Source: Pseudomonas mohnii (GTDB taxonomy: Bacteria > Pseudomonadota > Gammaproteobacteria > Pseudomonadales > Pseudomonadaceae). Taken from it: a DNA stretch of 64,000 bases. Positions 35,019 through 44,942 of the stretch are shown here, one piece after another. How positions within the stretch are numbered: position 1 is the first letter of the stretch; each line of letters starts with the position of its first letter. The translations under genes were made by a program, and so were the position numbers. The stretch covers positions 1,860,001 through 1,924,000 of the forward strand of contig NZ_FNRV01000001.1 of the NCBI RefSeq assembly GCF_900105115.1, given 5' to 3'. The notes under the pieces are model-generated. The model was not told the DNA's origin. It did not search any database and was given only the letters and a program-made list of their open reading frames with translations.

Positions 35019-37142
35019 ATGCGTCGTACGCTGGTCTCTATCTGTGTCCTTACTGTGTTTTCCGCTCCCTCTTGGGCGCAACCCACAACCGATACCCCCA
35101 GTCTAGAGTTGCAAGCGACCGAAATCGTCGGGTCAGCCGAGTACGAAACGGCTCAAGGGCCAGTGCAGGGTTACCGCGCAACGCGATCTGCCAGCGCGAC
35201 GCGAACTGACACGTCGATTCATGAAACTCCGCAATCCATCAGCGTGGTGACCAAAGAGGTGGTGGAGGACATTGGGGCTACGCGCCTTCAAGAAGCACTC
35301 GACTATGCCGGCGGGGTGGGACGCGCCAACAACTTCGGCGGCCAAGGGCTGACCACTTTCACGGTGCGTGGATTTACCACCGGCGAGTTCTATCGAAACG
35401 GCTTTCCGATCAACCGCGGTTATCCGAACATGCCCGATGCCAATACCATCGAGCGGCTCGAAGTGCTACGAGGGCCGGCGACCATGCTCTACGGTCGAGG
35501 CGACCCGGGTGGCACGTTCAACGTGGTATCCAAACAGCCTCTGGCCGTGCCCACCGTCACGCTGGGCAGCCAACTCGATGACCAGGGGATGAAGCGCGGC
35601 ACACTGGACGCCTCCGGTCCGCTGGATGAAGAAGGCCGCCTGGCCTATCGCTTGAACGTGGTGGGTGAGGGCGGCGATACGTTCCGCGATCATGTCGAGA
35701 GCGAACGTTACGGCGTGACGCCGGTGCTTTCCTGGCAGGCCACCGATGACACCAAGGTGATTTTCGAGGGCGACTTCATGCGCAACAATCACCCGCTGGA
35801 TCGCGGTGTGACCCGCTATCCCAACCAGATTGGCACCGCGTCGCGTGATACGTTCTTCGGTGAAAAAGACGCCGGCAAGTTGCACAACGACAACAACATG
35901 GCCCAATTGCGTTTCGAGCACTTCCTGAGTGACAACTGGACATTGGGTGGCGGTTTCCAATGGCTCGATGGCACCTTGCAGGGCAATGCCATTGAAGCCA
36001 ACGGCGTCGCAGCCGACGGGCGCACGCTGGGGCGCAACTTCAACTATCGCAAGCTGGAGTGGACGGACAAGGACATTCAACTGAACCTTACCGGGCATTT
36101 CTCCACCGGCGGCTTCGATCACACCTTGTTGACCGGTGTCGAATACGAAGATTACGACTACAAGTCCATCATCCAGCGTTCCAGTGGTGCAGTGGGTGCC
36201 TACCCGATTGATCTCTTCAACCCGGTGTACGGCCAGCCTCGTCCGACCCTGACCCGCACGCCGACCCACGATAAGGAAAATCTCAAGACATACGCCGCCT
36301 TCGTCCAGGACCAGGTGGCATTGACCGAGCGCTTGAAAGTTTTGGCTGGCGCCCGTTTTGAGCGTTTCGAGCATGACTATCAAACCTTTGTGCCGGGGGC
36401 CAGGAGCTGGGAGGCGAGCGACAACGCGGTGACCCCGCGTCTCGGAGTGCTTTATGACCTTACCGATACCGTCGCGGTGTATGCCGATACCGCGCGCTCG
36501 TTCAAACCCAATACGGGCGCGAGTCGACAGGGGGGTGGCTTTGAGCCGGAAAAGGGTCAGTCCTATGAGATGGGGATCAAATGGGAGGCGCTGGATCGCC
36601 AGTTGAGTGTTGACGCCGCGATCTACCAGATTGAAAAACGAAACGTCCTCACCACCGACCCCCTGGACTCGACGTTCAGCGTGGCGGCTGGCGAAGTCCG
36701 CAGCCGGGGCTTTGATTTGGACGTGGCAGGCAATGTAACCCCGGAATGGAGAGTGATTGGCGGCTATGCCTATGTCGACGCCGAAGTCACCCAGGACAAT
36801 GTGATCCAGTCGGGCACTCGGCTGTTGAACATCCCGAAGAACAGCTTCAGCCTGCTCAACGTGTATGAATTCCAGGATGGCAACCTGAAAGGGCTGGGCT
36901 TGGGTGTGGGTAGCAAGTACGTCGCCGAACGTGCAGGCCAGACTGCTAACACAGCGTTTTCGATGGGCAGTTACACCGTCGTCGATTTGCTCGGCTTTTA
37001 TAAGATCAACGACAAGGTCAGGCTTAATCTCGATGTGAAGAACGTGTTCGACCGCGACTATGAAGAAGGCGCCTTCGGCAATGTCTACGCTTACCCGGGT
37101 GAACCGAGAACCGTTCAAGTCGGTATTTCGTACACCCTGTAG
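35019..37142 (+). CDS. TonB-dependent siderophore receptor
   Basis: 707 residues from ATG 35019 (MRRTLVSICVLTVFSAPSWA, signal peptide). The plug begins with a TonB-box-like LELQATEIVGSAEYETA and has the ETPQSISVVTKE and RLEVLRGPATMLYGRGDPGG segments; the barrel ends in GEPRTVQVGISYTL. There is no N-terminal secretin/STN domain, so no sigma-anti-sigma signalling is expected. Family: ferric siderophore import across the outer membrane. No siderophore synthesis genes are next to it; the tcu-like cluster follows. Confidence 0.9.
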   Translation: MRRTLVSICVLTVFSAPSWAQPTTDTPSLELQATEIVGSAEYETAQGPVQGYRATRSASATRTDTSIHETPQSISVVTKEVVEDIGATRLQEALDYAGGVGRANNFGGQGLTTFTVRGFTTGEFYRNGFPINRGYPNMPDANTIERLEVLRGPATMLYGRGDPGGTFNVVSKQPLAVPTVTLGSQLDDQGMKRGTLDASGPLDEEGRLAYRLNVVGEGGDTFRDHVESERYGVTPVLSWQATDDTKVIFEGDFMRNNHPLDRGVTRYPNQIGTASRDTFFGEKDAGKLHNDNNMAQLRFEHFLSDNWTLGGGFQWLDGTLQGNAIEANGVAADGRTLGRNFNYRKLEWTDKDIQLNLTGHFSTGGFDHTLLTGVEYEDYDYKSIIQRSSGAVGAYPIDLFNPVYGQPRPTLTRTPTHDKENLKTYAAFVQDQVALTERLKVLAGARFERFEHDYQTFVPGARSWEASDNAVTPRLGVLYDLTDTVAVYADTARSFKPNTGASRQGGGFEPEKGQSYEMGIKWEALDRQLSVDAAIYQIEKRNVLTTDPLDSTFSVAAGEVRSRGFDLDVAGNVTPEWRVIGGYAYVDAEVTQDNVIQSGTRLLNIPKNSFSLLNVYEFQDGNLKGLGLGVGSKYVAERAGQTANTAFSMGSYTVVDLLGFYKINDKVRLNLDVKNVFDRDYEEGAFGNVYAYPGEPRTVQVGISYTL

Positions 37143-37280
37143 TCGATCCGGAAGATGAGGGTTAGAGCTTGACGGCCCTTCCAGCGCCTTTCTTGTTGGG
37201 TATAACGATACAAGTGTTCCCTCACCCTGAGTGGAAAGTTGACGGCCGAGGCATAACATCTCAGGCTGGATAACTGTTGT

Positions 37281-37314
37281 GCCGCCCGTGCAACGCGTGG
37301 CGGCCAACATTTTT
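37281..37314 (+). terminator. Possible terminator after the TonB receptor
   Basis: GCCGCC / GGCGGC stem with a 12-base loop, then CAACATTTTT. The T tract is offset, so this is weak. Confidence 0.4.
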
Positions 37315-37365
37315 CCGTCCCGTCCATCAGGCCTTCCAGTGTCAATTGAAGTGGAGCAGTAACGT

Positions 37366-38301
37366 TTGGAATTAAGACAACTGCGCTATTTCGTAAAAAT
37401 CGTCGAGCAAGGGAGCCTGGGACGCGCAGCGCTTGAGCTGGACGTCGGCGTGTCGGCTCTCAGCCAACAGATCGCGAAACTCGAAAACGAACTGGCAACC
37501 CGACTTCTGAATCGCACCACTACCGGCGTCACACCGACCAGCGCCGGGATGGCGTTCCTGCACCATGCCCAGCTGTGCTTGCGGCAATCCGAGAATGCGA
37601 TCATGGCGGCTCACCGTGGGCGGATGAGTGGGTATGTCACCGTCGGCTTGCCGCCTACGACTGCCACTGTGCTTGCCCTGCCATTGATCAACGCGATGCG
37701 AGAGCGCTATCCGGATATTCAATTGCATCTGGTTGAGATGCTGTCCGGGCACTTGGCCACGCAACTCAATGCACGCCAGATAGACTTGGCCATTTTGTTT
37801 CAACTTGAAGGTGGAAAGCGCTGGAGCGTTACACCGCTGCTCGACGAGAAACTATTTGTCATCAGCTCGCCTCACCTGCCCCACGCTCCACGAGGAGCCT
37901 GCGTGCAGCTGGCGGATCTGGGTCAACTTCCGCTGGTGATGCCGAGTGCGCAACACGGGTTGCGTTCAACGCTGATGACCGCGTTTGAACGCGTGGGACT
38001 GGCTCCCAACATCATCATGGAAGTGGATGGTCTTGCCGTATTGATGAATGCCGTACGCGCAGGTCATGCCGCCACCATCCAGCCCGGTGCAGCGGCGGCG
38101 CTTAAAGGCGAGTCGGGACTTTCAGTGGTGGAAATTTCCGATACTCACGCAGGCAGACGAAACCTGTTGGCGACGCTGCCTGACGATGAACTGGCTCCCG
38201 CAGCCCTGGCGGCGCGACTGGTTATCACCGATGTCGCGCGACAGTTGGTGATTGATCATCAGTGGCCAGGCGCCTCGTGGATCGACGACGTCGCGCCATG
38301 A
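37366..38301 (+). CDS. tcuR: LysR-family regulator, probable TcuR
   Basis: 311 residues with N-terminal HTH (ELRQLRYFVKIVEQGSLGRAA segment) and substrate-binding domain. The start is TTG 37366 (codes MELRQL), with GGAG 12 bases before. It immediately precedes genes that look like tcuA-tcuB-tcuC on the same strand. In Salmonella TcuR (LysR type) activates tcuABC when tricarballylate is present; the symbol is by that context. Confidence 0.72.
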   Translation: MELRQLRYFVKIVEQGSLGRAALELDVGVSALSQQIAKLENELATRLLNRTTTGVTPTSAGMAFLHHAQLCLRQSENAIMAAHRGRMSGYVTVGLPPTTATVLALPLINAMRERYPDIQLHLVEMLSGHLATQLNARQIDLAILFQLEGGKRWSVTPLLDEKLFVISSPHLPHAPRGACVQLADLGQLPLVMPSAQHGLRSTLMTAFERVGLAPNIIMEVDGLAVLMNAVRAGHAATIQPGAAAALKGESGLSVVEISDTHAGRRNLLATLPDDELAPAALAARLVITDVARQLVIDHQWPGASWIDDVAP

Positions 38302-38473
38302 TCTCGATGCCCCCCCTATCCCGGCGTTACGATGAGCGCCAATCAGCAAAGCCTTTATAAAAACTAAACACCCCAAGCGGTAATGCGCCTTTCGACACAA
38401 AACTGTCTGCCCTAAGGTCTCCCTACTCGCGAGGAGTTTTTCGTTCATGCCTCCTTGCGATTGAGGAGTGATG

Positions 38474-39925
38474 ATGATCGACGTATTAGTAATTGGCGGC
38501 GGCAATGCGGCCTTGTGTGCAGCCTTGATGGCTCGGGAGGCCGGCGCTAGCGTCATGTTGCTGGAGGGTGCACCAAAAGCCTGGCGCGGCGGCAACTCGC
38601 AACACACCCGAAACCTGCGCTGCATGCACGACGCGCCGCAAGATGTCCTGGTCGATGCCTATCCCGAAGAAGAATATTGGCAGGATCTGCTGAAGGTCAC
38701 CGGTGGGATTACCGACGAGAAGCTTGCACGTCTTGTCATCCGCGCCTCATCGAACTGCCGTGACTGGATGCGCTCCCATGGCGTGCATTTCCAGCCGTCG
38801 CTGTCCGGTGCCCTCCATGTTGCGCGCACCAATGCATTTTTCATGGGTGGCGGCAAAGCACTGGTTAACGCTTACTTCCGCAGCGCCGAGAAGCTGGGCG
38901 TCGAAATTCGCTATGACGCTCAAGTGACTGATATCGAATTGAAGGATGGAAAATTCATCGCCGCCCACATCAGTGAGCGCGATGTCGATGGACAACGTTT
39001 TCCCGCCGAGCGTATTCAGGCCAAGGCCTGCGTCTTGGCTGCCGGCGGATTCGAATCCAACCGCGAATGGCTCCGTGAGGCCTGGGGTCAAAACGAGCGC
39101 GGAGAATGGCCTTCAGACAATTTTTTGATTCGCGGGACGCGTTTCAATACCGGCGTACTGCTTCGGCGCATGCAGAACCTGGGCGCCGACTTCATTGGTG
39201 ACCCGACGCAAGCACACATGGTGGCCATCGACGCCCGCGCCCCCCTGTATGACGGAGGTATCTGTACCCGTATCGATTGCGTATCGCTGGGCGTGGTGGT
39301 TAATCGCGACGGCGAACGCTTCTATGACGAGGGTGAAGACTTCTGGCCCAAGCGCTATGCGATCTGGGGTCGACTGGTCGCGGGTCAACCCGGTCAACAG
39401 GCCTACTCGATCATCGACCAACAAGCCCTCGGCCGGTTCATGCCGCCGGTATTTCCGGGCACTAAAGCCAACTCGCTGGAAGATCTGGCCCGCCAGTTGA
39501 AGCTTCCCGTTACGCAATTCGTCAACACCATCGAGCAATACAACGCGGCCTGCCGCGTCGGCACGTTCGACCACACCGCGCTGGACGATTGCCACACCGA
39601 GGGTTTGACGCCCGCCAAAACCCATTGGGCGCGCCCACTGGTAAAGCCACCCTTCTGCGCCTACCCCCTTAAGCCCGGCGTGACCTTCACCTATTTAGGC
39701 CTCGCTACCGACGACACCGCCGCCGTTCACTTCAACGGCAAGCCTAGCCCCAACCTGTTTGTCGCAGGAGAAATGATGGCGGGCAATGTATTGGGCAAGG
39801 GCTACACCGCCGGCATCGGCATGGCCATTGGTACTGCCTTCGGTCGGATTGCCGGTGTACAGGCAGCCGCTTCGGCAGGCTTTGTTTCTCTTTCACAAAC
39901 GGAATTTAGACATGCAGCTGTTTGA
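38474..39925 (+). CDS. tcuA: TcuA, FAD-dependent tricarballylate dehydrogenase
   Basis: 483 residues. N-terminal dinucleotide-binding motif [20 protein letters not shown], a FAD-binding fumarate-reductase-like domain and C-terminal [19 protein letters not shown] that contacts FAD. In Salmonella TcuA oxidises tricarballylate to cis-aconitate. Start: GTG 38468, ATG 38471 and ATG 38474 are in frame; the last has the best RBS spacing (GGAG, 5 bases). The 3' end overlaps tcuB by 14 bp. Confidence 0.85.
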   Translation: MIDVLVIGGGNAALCAALMAREAGASVMLLEGAPKAWRGGNSQHTRNLRCMHDAPQDVLVDAYPEEEYWQDLLKVTGGITDEKLARLVIRASSNCRDWMRSHGVHFQPSLSGALHVARTNAFFMGGGKALVNAYFRSAEKLGVEIRYDAQVTDIELKDGKFIAAHISERDVDGQRFPAERIQAKACVLAAGGFESNREWLREAWGQNERGEWPSDNFLIRGTRFNTGVLLRRMQNLGADFIGDPTQAHMVAIDARAPLYDGGICTRIDCVSLGVVVNRDGERFYDEGEDFWPKRYAIWGRLVAGQPGQQAYSIIDQQALGRFMPPVFPGTKANSLEDLARQLKLPVTQFVNTIEQYNAACRVGTFDHTALDDCHTEGLTPAKTHWARPLVKPPFCAYPLKPGVTFTYLGLATDDTAAVHFNGKPSPNLFVAGEMMAGNVLGKGYTAGIGMAIGTAFGRIAGVQAAASAGFVSLSQTEFRHAAV

Positions 39926-41069
39926 TCCCAAGGCACCGAGCGATTTGATTCCGGTGCTCAACCTTGATGAAAGCGAAGTTCAGCGACAAATGACCGTTTG
40001 CAATGCCTGCCGTTATTGCGAGGGCTTCTGCGCTGTATTTCCGGCCATGACACGACGCCTGGAGTTTTCCCAGGCCGATATCCATTACCTGGCGAACCTT
40101 TGCCATAACTGCGGCGCATGCCTGCATGCCTGCCAGTACGCCGCACCTCACGAATTCGAAATCAATGTGCCCAAGGCCATGGCCAAAGTCCGCCTCGATA
40201 CTTACGCCGAATACGCCTGGCCACAGGCGATGGGCACGCTATACCGGCGCAACGGACTGACTCTGGCGCTGTCAGCCGGTACCGGGCTGGCACTGTTCCT
40301 GTGTCTTACGTTGATGGTGATGGGCAACTTGTTCACCGCGATGCCCGGGGGAAATTTCTACGGGATCTTCCCGCACAACACCCTGGCTGTAATGTTTGGT
40401 GCGGTTTTCGGATTCGCGGTACTCGCGTTGACCCTTGGCGTGCGGCGCTTCTGGCGCAATGTTTCACCGGCCGACGCGCCCGCGCAGGTAAAAACCGCTG
40501 CCGCACTGGAAGCCACGGCCAACGTCGCCCGGCTCAAATTCCTGGACGGTGGTCATGGCGAGGGCTGCAATAACGCTGATGATCGATTCACCTTGTGGCG
40601 GCGGCGCTTCCACCACTTCACCTTCTACGGCTTCATGCTGTGCTTCGCAGCCACTGGGGTCGCCACGCTCTACCATTTCCTGCTGGACTGGTCGGCGCCC
40701 TACCCCGTCTTGAGTTTGCCGGTGATGCTGGGCATCAGCGGTGGGCTCGGATTGCTGGTCGGCCCCGCGGGCCTGTTGTGGTTGAACCTGCGTCGCAACC
40801 CCGAACACGGCGACGAAAACCAGAAACCCATGGATCGCGGCTTTATCGCGCTGCTGTTGCTGGTCAGCGCCAGCGGTCTGGCACTCCTGGCGTTCCGTGA
40901 AACCGCAGCCCTGGGCCTGTTGCTGGCGATCCATCTCGGCCTGGTCATGGCGTTTTTCCTGACCATGCCCTACAGCAAATTCGCCCACGGCATCTTCCGT
41001 AGCGCCGCGCTGCTCAAGTACTCCATCGAAAAACGCCAACCCAACCCGATTAACGCCGGAAGCGACTGA
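39912..41069 (+). CDS. tcuB: TcuB, electron-transfer partner of TcuA
   Basis: 385 residues from ATG 39912. Two ferredoxin-type clusters: [11 protein letters not shown] (Cys30, 33, 36, 40) and [11 protein letters not shown] (Cys64, 67, 70, 74), followed by about six membrane helices. This is the TcuB/CobZ-C-type Fe-S membrane protein that reoxidises TcuA FADH2 and passes electrons to the quinone pool. Starts inside the end of tcuA, indicating translational coupling. Confidence 0.87.
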   Translation: MQLFDPKAPSDLIPVLNLDESEVQRQMTVCNACRYCEGFCAVFPAMTRRLEFSQADIHYLANLCHNCGACLHACQYAAPHEFEINVPKAMAKVRLDTYAEYAWPQAMGTLYRRNGLTLALSAGTGLALFLCLTLMVMGNLFTAMPGGNFYGIFPHNTLAVMFGAVFGFAVLALTLGVRRFWRNVSPADAPAQVKTAAALEATANVARLKFLDGGHGEGCNNADDRFTLWRRRFHHFTFYGFMLCFAATGVATLYHFLLDWSAPYPVLSLPVMLGISGGLGLLVGPAGLLWLNLRRNPEHGDENQKPMDRGFIALLLLVSASGLALLAFRETAALGLLLAIHLGLVMAFFLTMPYSKFAHGIFRSAALLKYSIEKRQPNPINAGSD

Positions 41070-41119
41070 TCGTAGAACCACTCATTCCAATAACAATATT
41101 GATCACCCGGGTAACCATA

Positions 41120-42415
41120 ATGAAAACAACAACTCAAGATAGCGGATCCAAGGGGTCAAAGCTGGGCGCCATTCTACGGGTCACCAGCGGCAACTTTCTC
41201 GAACAGTTTGACTTCTTTCTGTTCGGTTTTTACGCGACCTACATCTCCCAGACGTTCTTTCCTGCCACCAGCGATTTCGCCTCGCTGATGATGACCTTCG
41301 CCGTATTCGGCTCGGGATTCCTGATGCGCCCACTGGGCGCTATCGTGCTGGGCGCTTACATCGACAAGGTGGGACGCCGCAAGGGGTTGATCGTGACGCT
41401 GTCGATCATGGCCGCGGGAACGGTATTGATTGCACTCGTGCCAGGCTATGCCAGCATTGGTGTCGCGGCACCTGTACTGGTATTGATGGGACGACTGTTG
41501 CAGGGTTTCTCCGCTGGCGCGGAGATGGGTGGCGTTTCAGTGTATCTGGCTGAAATCGCCACGCCGGGCCGCCGCGGTTTCTACACCAGCTGGCAGTCGG
41601 CCAGCCAGCAGGTGGCGATCGTTCTTGCAGCCGCCTTGGGCTACACGATCAACGCGTCCATGGAAGCTGCCGAAGTGGCCGCCTGGGGCTGGCGGATCCC
41701 CTTCTTTATAGGTTGCGTGATTATTCCGTTCATCTTCATCATTCGCCGTTCACTCCAGGAAACCGATGCGTTCAAAGCACGCACGCATCACCCAAGTGCC
41801 AATGAAGTGTTCCGCTCGATGCGAGACAACTGGCGCACAGTGCTGGCGGGGGGCTTGCTGGCCTCAATGACCACCACCACGTTCTATCTGATTACCGTCT
41901 ACACCCCCACCTTCGGAAGGACTGTACTGAACCTGAGCACCACCGACAGTCTGGTGGTCACGCTCTTCGTCGGCCTGAGCAACTTCATTTGGCTGCCCAT
42001 CGGCGGCACACTCTCCGACCGCATCGGCCGTCGCCCCTTGTTGCTGGCGATTTCCTTGCTGTGCCTGTTCACCGCTTATCCCGCCATGCATTGGCTGGCC
42101 GCAGCGGCAAGCTTTGAACGCCTGCTCGCCGTGCTGTTGTACTTCTCTTTCTTCTTTGGCATTTACAACGGCGCGATGGTTGCGGCCTTGACTGAAGTGA
42201 TGCCTCAGAACGTACGAGTCGTGGGATTTTCCCTGGCATTCAGTTTGGCGACCGCTGTTTTTGGCGGCTTCACACCCGCCGTATCCACTCTCCTGGTACA
42301 GGCAACCGGTGACAAGGCATCGCCTGCCTACTGGCTGATGTTTGCCGCTTTTTGTGGATTCACAGCGACGACGATCTTGTATCGCCGGCAAAAAGCAGTG
42401 ACAGTCAACGCTTGA
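41120..42415 (+). CDS. tcuC: TcuC-like MFS tricarballylate/citrate:proton symporter
   Basis: 431 residues from ATG 41120 (MKTTTQDSG); about 12 helices. The metabolite:H+ symporter motif is visible in [23 protein letters not shown]. In Salmonella TcuC imports tricarballylate. It lies 50 bp after tcuB and completes the cluster. Confidence 0.83.
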   Translation: MKTTTQDSGSKGSKLGAILRVTSGNFLEQFDFFLFGFYATYISQTFFPATSDFASLMMTFAVFGSGFLMRPLGAIVLGAYIDKVGRRKGLIVTLSIMAAGTVLIALVPGYASIGVAAPVLVLMGRLLQGFSAGAEMGGVSVYLAEIATPGRRGFYTSWQSASQQVAIVLAAALGYTINASMEAAEVAAWGWRIPFFIGCVIIPFIFIIRRSLQETDAFKARTHHPSANEVFRSMRDNWRTVLAGGLLASMTTTTFYLITVYTPTFGRTVLNLSTTDSLVVTLFVGLSNFIWLPIGGTLSDRIGRRPLLLAISLLCLFTAYPAMHWLAAAASFERLLAVLLYFSFFFGIYNGAMVAALTEVMPQNVRVVGFSLAFSLATAVFGGFTPAVSTLLVQATGDKASPAYWLMFAAFCGFTATTILYRRQKAVTVNA

Positions 42416-42472
42416 TCAACGAGAGGTTTCGTTGGCGTTCAGGTTTTTTCGCTGAATAAATCGCCCGCCCTT

Positions 42473-42507
42473 GCCTGCATTGACACGTCTTTCGTATCAA
42501 TGCAGGC
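42473..42507. terminator. Inverted repeat after tcuC
   Basis: An 11-bp perfect stem GCCTGCATTGA / TCAATGCAGGC with a 13-base loop, 58 bp past the tcuC stop. It has no T tract, so it may be a transcript end or simply a palindrome. Confidence 0.4.
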
Positions 42508-42574
42508 CTGCCACGCACCCGTCCTGTCCAACACCCTGCCCCCATCGTCCTGATAAGCGCCGGGCAAGACGGCA

Positions 42575-42660
42575 TCAAATTTTGAATTGCCCCAGCAGGC
42601 TTTGCAGGCGATTGCCGATCATATACATCTCGTCGACTGTCTTGACCCCGAGCTGAGTCT
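42575..42660 (-). pseudogene. C-terminal remnant of a methyl-accepting chemotaxis protein
   Basis: On the minus strand the frame reads TQLGVKTVDEMYMIGNRLQS and then LLGQFKI and a TGA. The LQSLxGQFK ending is typical of Pseudomonas chemoreceptor C-termini. Upstream, sequence identity ends and the EamA gene end follows directly. It looks like the last ~28 codons of a receptor gene lost when the flanking genes were rearranged. The call is by eye. Confidence 0.45.
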
Positions 42661-42668
42661 GGTTGGGT

Positions 42669-43535
42669 TTAGCGCACAGCCACCGGTTTTTGAATACCCA
42701 ACCGACTGATCCACACCGCCATCAGAATCACGCTGCCACCCAGCAGCAACCGCCCCAGTTCCTCATGCTGATTCCAGATCAGCAGATTGAGCAGCAGTCC
42801 CACGGGCACATGCAGGTTATTCATCACCGCCAGCGTCCCGCCATTCACCAGACAGGCGCCCTTGTTCCACCAGTACAGACCCAGCGCGGTCGAAACCAGG
42901 CCGAGGAACACCAACACGCCCCATTGCAGCGGCGCTTGCGGCCAGAAGTTCTGTTTGCCGAACAGCAAGAACGCCGGTAACGCCACCGCCAGTGCGCCAA
43001 GGTAGAAATAACCGAAGCGTCGGTAATGCGGCAGATCGCTTGGGTGACGAGCCACCAGGTGTTTGTAGAGCACCTGCCCGGCGGCGAAGGTGAAGTTGGC
43101 CAGTTGCAGCAGCAGGAACCCCATGAAGAAGTCCGGGCTGATCCGGTCATAGCGAATCACCGCAGCCCCGGCCACCGCCACCAGTGCCGACACCAATGCC
43201 CATGGATTGAACCGTCGGTTCAGCGCATCTTCGATCAGGGTCACGTGCAGTGGCGTGAGGACCGTGAACAGCAGCACTTCAGGCACCGTCAGCACACGGA
43301 AGCTCAGATACAGGCAAACGTAGGTCACGCCAAACTGCAGCGCACCAATCAGTAACATGCCGCGCATGAACGCAGGCTCTACCGAGCGCCAGCGCGTGAG
43401 CGGAATAAACACCAGCCCCGCCAGGAGCACACGCACCAGTACCGCGAAGTAACTGTCGACATGACCGGCCAGGTATTCGCCGATCAAACTGAAGGAAAAC
43501 GCCTGGATCAGCGTGACAAAAAGTAGATAGCCCAT
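42669..43535 (-). CDS. EamA-family (DMT) transporter
   Basis: 288 residues, ten helices in two EamA repeats, starting MGYLLFVTLIQAFSFSLIGEYLAG. The likely function is export or import of small metabolites in the inner membrane; substrate unknown. It is a different EamA protein from that at 24860-25792. Its 3' end abuts the chemoreceptor remnant. Confidence 0.82.
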   Translation of the reverse strand: MGYLLFVTLIQAFSFSLIGEYLAGHVDSYFAVLVRVLLAGLVFIPLTRWRSVEPAFMRGMLLIGALQFGVTYVCLYLSFRVLTVPEVLLFTVLTPLHVTLIEDALNRRFNPWALVSALVAVAGAAVIRYDRISPDFFMGFLLLQLANFTFAAGQVLYKHLVARHPSDLPHYRRFGYFYLGALAVALPAFLLFGKQNFWPQAPLQWGVLVFLGLVSTALGLYWWNKGACLVNGGTLAVMNNLHVPVGLLLNLLIWNQHEELGRLLLGGSVILMAVWISRLGIQKPVAVR

Positions 43536-43616
43536 GCTCGCCTCGTTTCGAATGGCGGCGAAGATAGCGGTTTTTGCCGGTGATCGCGAACACTCAAACG
43601 ATACAAAATTCCGGGC

Positions 43617-43654
43617 AAAAAAAAGCCCGATCTCGCTAAAGCGTTCAATCGGGC
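43617..43654 (-). terminator. Terminator of azoR
   Basis: GCCCGAT / ATCGGGC stem (16-base loop, in minus-strand order followed by TTTTTTTT). It is about 110 bp after the azoR stop. Confidence 0.8.
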
Positions 43655-43763
43655 GGCAGCACTCAGGAGCAGCAAGTGCAAAGGGAGGTTCGATGCGCGT
43701 ACAGGCTTGAAGGGGTAGCGCCAGGTCACTAGACCATCCAGCGATTATCTGGCGATTAAAGGG

Positions 43764-44363
43764 TCAGGCCACTTGAGCAAGCCTGGCGTTCGCCTGGTTC
43801 AAGCCTTTTTCCTGGAAGTCACCGCCCAGGTTCATGCCTTCGGCGTGGATGAACGTGACGTCGTGGATGCCGATGAAGCCCATGACCTGACGCAGGTAGG
43901 GTTCCTGGTGATCCGCGGCGCTGCCAGCGTAGATCCCGCCACGAGCGGTCAACACATAAGCGCGCTTGCCGGTGAGCAAACCTTGAGGACCGGTTTCGGT
44001 GTACTTGAACGTCACGCCGGCACGCAGCACATGGTCAAGCCAGGCCTTGAGGGTGCTCGGGATGGCGAAGTTGTACATCGGTGCGGCCATCACCAGCACA
44101 TCGGCGGCCAGCAGTTCGTCGGTCAATTGGTTGGAACGTTCCAGGGAAACCTGTTCGATGTCGCTGCGCTGATCGGCAGGCTTCATCCAGCCACCCAGCA
44201 GGTTGATGTCCAGATGCGGCACCGGGTTGACGGCCAGGTCACGGACAGTGATTTCGTCCTTCGGGTGAGCCGCTTGCCACTGTTTGATGAAGGTCTGGGT
44301 CAGTTGACGGGAAACCGAGTCTTGCTGACGTGCGCTGCTTTCGATGATCAGAACGCGGGACAT
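43764..44363 (-). CDS. azoR: FMN-dependent NADH azoreductase
   Basis: 199 residues with flavodoxin-like fold: N-terminal IESSARQQDSVSRQLT phosphate-binding segment and PMYNFAIPSTLKAWLDHVLRAG typical of AzoR/quinone reductases. It reduces quinones and azo compounds with NADH via FMN. ATG at 44363 preceded by GGAGG. No operon partner. Confidence 0.88.
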   Translation of the reverse strand: MSRVLIIESSARQQDSVSRQLTQTFIKQWQAAHPKDEITVRDLAVNPVPHLDINLLGGWMKPADQRSDIEQVSLERSNQLTDELLAADVLVMAAPMYNFAIPSTLKAWLDHVLRAGVTFKYTETGPQGLLTGKRAYVLTARGGIYAGSAADHQEPYLRQVMGFIGIHDVTFIHAEGMNLGGDFQEKGLNQANARLAQVA

Positions 44364-44505
44364 GGGATGTAACCTCCATCTGAGAATGCTGTAAGTCGAT
44401 GGAGTGAAGGTTAAACATTGCCATATCGATGAAAAAGCGCAAATAACTGCTATAAACTATCGATAAATTCGTTTATAAGCGAATCATACGTTGCAGGTGC
44501 CAGCT

Positions 44506-44563
44506 TGCTCGCGACAGCGACGGGTGAAAAGGGCTGTCGACTGCCCCGACGCTGTCGCGAGCA
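44506..44563. repeat. Inverted repeat upstream of azoR
   Basis: A 14-bp perfect stem (TGCTCGCGACAGCG / CGCTGTCGCGAGCA) with a 30-base loop, of the REP-like type seen elsewhere in this genome. It lies between azoR and the small secreted gene. Confidence 0.7.
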
Positions 44564-44578
44564 CTCTGACTCCTACCG

Positions 44579-44893
44579 TCATTTTGGGGTGCAGGTGAGC
44601 TTGATACGCATCTTGATGATGGAACGGTTGAACTTGGCAGTCGCATTTTTGTGTTTGCCAGCAGCCACTTCGATATTGCGGGTGCGCGGCGCTTCCGGGC
44701 CGTTGTTGAAAACCACCTTACAGGTCACGTCGGTGCTGCCGTAGTTGTTCACCTGGATGGTGGCGATATCGCTATCGGTGTCATACGCGTTGTAGTCAAT
44801 GCTCAAGCCGTTCAGCTGTTTTTCGACATCAATCTGATAAGCAAACGCGGTCAGCGGCAGCATCGCCAGCACCACACAACAGAATTTTTTCAT
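44579..44893 (-). CDS. Small secreted protein (104 aa)
   Basis: 104 residues with a signal peptide ending near AFA (residue ~18), then a beta-rich domain with two Cys (one in TDVTCKVVF, one in LTCTPK) probably joined. It resembles small Pseudomonas proteins often mislabelled as phosphoglycerate kinase, but has nothing of that enzyme. Function unknown. Divergent from the LysR gene. Confidence 0.65.
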   Translation of the reverse strand: MKKFCCVVLAMLPLTAFAYQIDVEKQLNGLSIDYNAYDTDSDIATIQVNNYGSTDVTCKVVFNNGPEAPRTRNIEVAAGKHKNATAKFNRSIIKMRIKLTCTPK

Positions 44894-44942
44894 TCAGCAG
44901 TCTCCAATAAGGGCTGCCAGCTTAGGACAAGAGGAGCTCATC

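Noticed and set aside
35466..37310. 614-codon frame antisense to the TonB receptor
   Set aside because: Shadow of the receptor gene; no homology.
42471..42660. Possible complete small gene between tcuC and the EamA gene
   Set aside because: Only a chemoreceptor-like C-terminal fragment is readable, with no start or RBS.
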